Below, piece by piece: positions 62,652 through 64,000 of a stretch of 64,000 bases of DNA. The notes under the pieces are model-generated. The model was not told the DNA's origin and did no database searches. It saw nothing but the letters and a program-made list of their open reading frames with translations. The DNA lies in the NCBI RefSeq assembly GCF_001641285.1, contig NZ_CP014841.1, forward strand, positions 2,976,001 to 3,040,000, written 5' to 3'. Source of the stretch: Dyella thiooxydans (GTDB taxonomy: Bacteria; Pseudomonadota; Gammaproteobacteria; Xanthomonadales; Rhodanobacteraceae). A program made the translations under genes and the position numbers. Positions within the stretch are counted from its first letter, which is position 1. Each line of letters opens with the position of its first letter.

Positions 62652-64000
62652 TCACTTCACGTTGTCGGTCTGCTCGATGAACTTCGCCACGTTGTCGTGC
62701 AGCGCCTTCAGCGAGGCGGTGTGCGCGTAGACCATGTGGCCGGACGGGTACCAGGCGTAGCTGATGTTCTTCTGCAGCGCGTTGGGGATCGGCAGGTGGT
62801 CCATCTCGTACTTGGCGGCGTAGAACGGCGTGGCCAGGTCGTAGTAGCCGCCGTTGAGGAAGACCTTCAGATCCGGGTTGGTCTTCATCGCCATCGCCAG
62901 GTCGCCCATCACGTTCATGGCGCCGTCGTGGCCGTCGTGCTTCATGCCCCAGTCGTCGATGTCGGCGAACAGGCGATAGGTCTGGTTCTTGCCGAACTTC
63001 AGCTGCTGGCGCACGTAGTCGTTGAACACGGCGACGTAGGCCGAGCTGATCGCCGAGGACTGCGGATCGTACTCGGAGCTCTTGCTCAGCGGGTCGATCG
63101 AGGGGCCGGAGAAGCGGCTGTCGAGGCGACCGGTGGTGATGTCGCCGTCGGCCTGCAATTCGTGCTCGAACATGCCGCCGGTGACGCGCAGATCGGCCTT
63201 CAGCAGGTAGGCCACCGGCAGGCCGGTGTACTGGTGCAGCTTCTCGGCGATCGCCTGCTTGCGCGTGGCATCGAGCGAGGCACCGGCGAACAGCGCGCTG
63301 GCGTAGTCGCCCGCGGCGAACTGCTCCACCTCGGCCAGGAACGGCTCCAGCGCGGCCGGCTGCTGCGGCAGCTTGTGGTGGTAGTAGGCCGTGGCGGCGA
63401 ACGTCGGCAGCGCCAGCGCGTAGGGCAGGTCCATGCCCGGGTTGCGCTCGGGGCCGTCGATGGAGTTGTCGAAGTTGAGGATCTGCGAGAGCAGGATCAC
63501 GCCGTTGAGGTCGACGCTGTCCTCGTTCTCCAGGTCGTTGGCCAGCACCGCCGAGCGGGTGGTGCCGTAGCTCTCGCCGAACAGGTACTTTGGCGAGTTC
63601 CAGCGGCCGTACTTGGAGAGGAACTGGGTGATGAACTGGGCGAAGGCGTGGCCGTCGCCGTCGACGCTGTAGATGTCCTTCTTGCGGTCCTTCATCTGGT
63701 CGGCGCGCTTGGCCGGATCCTTGTCGTCGGCGATCAGGCGGCTGAAGCCGGCACCGGGCGCGTCGATGAACACCAGGTCGGAGGCGTCGAGCAGGCTGTA
63801 GTCGTTGTTGACCAGGCCATAGGGTGCGGCGGGCGTGTGGGTGTCGTCGCTGGTGACCACGCGCTTGGGACCGAACGCGCCCATGTGCAGCCACACCGTG
63901 GCCGAGCCGGGACCGCCGTTGTAGATGAAGGTGACCGGGCGCGAACCCGGCGCCACGCCCTTCTTGAAGTAGGCGGTGTAGAACATGCTCACCGTCGGCT
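62652..64000 (-). CDS. S10 family serine carboxypeptidase-like peptidase, C-terminal part
   Basis: At least 449 residues of an S10-type peptidase; the frame is still open at the right edge, so the N-terminus and signal peptide are outside the window. FIYNGGPGSATVWLHMG is the oxyanion region, LFGESYGTTRSA holds the nucleophile Ser, FLNGGYYDLATPF the Asp, and WYPSGHMVYA the His. Bacterial members remove C-terminal residues in the periplasm or outside. SMFYTAYFKKG at the edge is the usual start of the catalytic domain, so only the leader part is missing. Confidence 0.92.
   Translation of the reverse strand, partial: PTVSMFYTAYFKKGVAPGSRPVTFIYNGGPGSATVWLHMGAFGPKRVVTSDDTHTPAAPYGLVNNDYSLLDASDLVFIDAPGAGFSRLIADDKDPAKRADQMKDRKKDIYSVDGDGHAFAQFITQFLSKYGRWNSPKYLFGESYGTTRSAVLANDLENEDSVDLNGVILLSQILNFDNSIDGPERNPGMDLPYALALPTFAATAYYHHKLPQQPAALEPFLAEVEQFAAGDYASALFAGASLDATRKQAIAEKLHQYTGLPVAYLLKADLRVTGGMFEHELQADGDITTGRLDSRFSGPSIDPLSKSSEYDPQSSAISSAYVAVFNDYVRQQLKFGKNQTYRLFADIDDWGMKHDGHDGAMNVMGDLAMAMKTNPDLKVFLNGGYYDLATPFYAAKYEMDHLPIPNALQKNISYAWYPSGHMVYAHTASLKALHDNVAKFIEQTDNVK

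Overview
The window looks like a chromosomal segment of a high-GC gammaproteobacterium of the Xanthomonadales, most like the Rhodanobacter/Dyella group. The evidence is gene content and style: a copper nitrite reductase with a fused cytochrome domain, a quinol-dependent NO reductase and a complete cbb3 oxidase operon under FNR-type boxes, a TonB receptor/tryptophan halogenase/GH3/LacI sugar locus, UbiM, and palindromic GTAGGAGC...GCTCCTAC repeats. The assignment is inferred from recalled family knowledge, with no database search.

Layout. 0-2 kb: end of an SDR gene, a tautomerase and an MFS exporter, then an array of about 14 copies of a 13-bp repeat. 2-5.1 kb: a flotillin-like SPFH protein and a YjfI-like protein behind a 30-bp perfect palindrome. 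5.2-13.4 kb: carbohydrate locus (flavin halogenase, TonB receptor, GH3 glucan hydrolase, LacI regulator); the receptor and hydrolase share an identical TGACAGC/GCTGTCA operator at the same distance from their starts. 13.5-21 kb: anaerobic/denitrification block (hemN-fnr, nnrS, nirK-nirV-sco-small protein, a Cys-rich small protein). 21-24.1 kb: pdxB, fabA-fabB. 24.1-35.4 kb: sirB2, norZ, a prephenate dehydrogenase-like gene, and a tightly coupled ccoNOQP-H-I-S operon that runs on into a group III truncated hemoglobin and a cysteine-desulfhydrase-like PLP enzyme. Six CTGAT-N4-ATCAG boxes precede the anaerobic units, so the FNR protein encoded here probably controls them.

35.5-45 kb: AlkB-type hydroxylase, alpha/beta hydrolase, a small membrane protein, two REP elements flanking a decayed duplicate of the 3' end of the neighbouring GH3 gene, that GH3 gene, and an Lhr-type helicase that carries a REP element in frame inside its coding sequence. 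45-52.4 kb: accessory island, visibly lower in GC in places, with a Septu-like ATPase/HNH pair, dispersed 'ggggtcagagtgcacttt' repeats, a TPR gene remnant, an exported protein, a serine hydrolase, and an AHH nuclease toxin with an Imm11-type immunity gene.

52.5-64 kb: a beta-hydroxyacid dehydrogenase, a glycine-zipper protein, a diguanylate cyclase, then a four-gene operon (DUF3348, DUF802 MotA-like with a long coiled tail, OmpA/MotB-like, DUF2894) that resembles a Zorya-type ion-driven motor and is the best candidate for an undescribed system. UbiM, an unknown secreted protein, a SnoaL-like protein, an inverted-repeat element and the C-terminal part of an S10 peptidase close the window. No tRNA, rRNA, CRISPR array or intact insertion sequence was seen.
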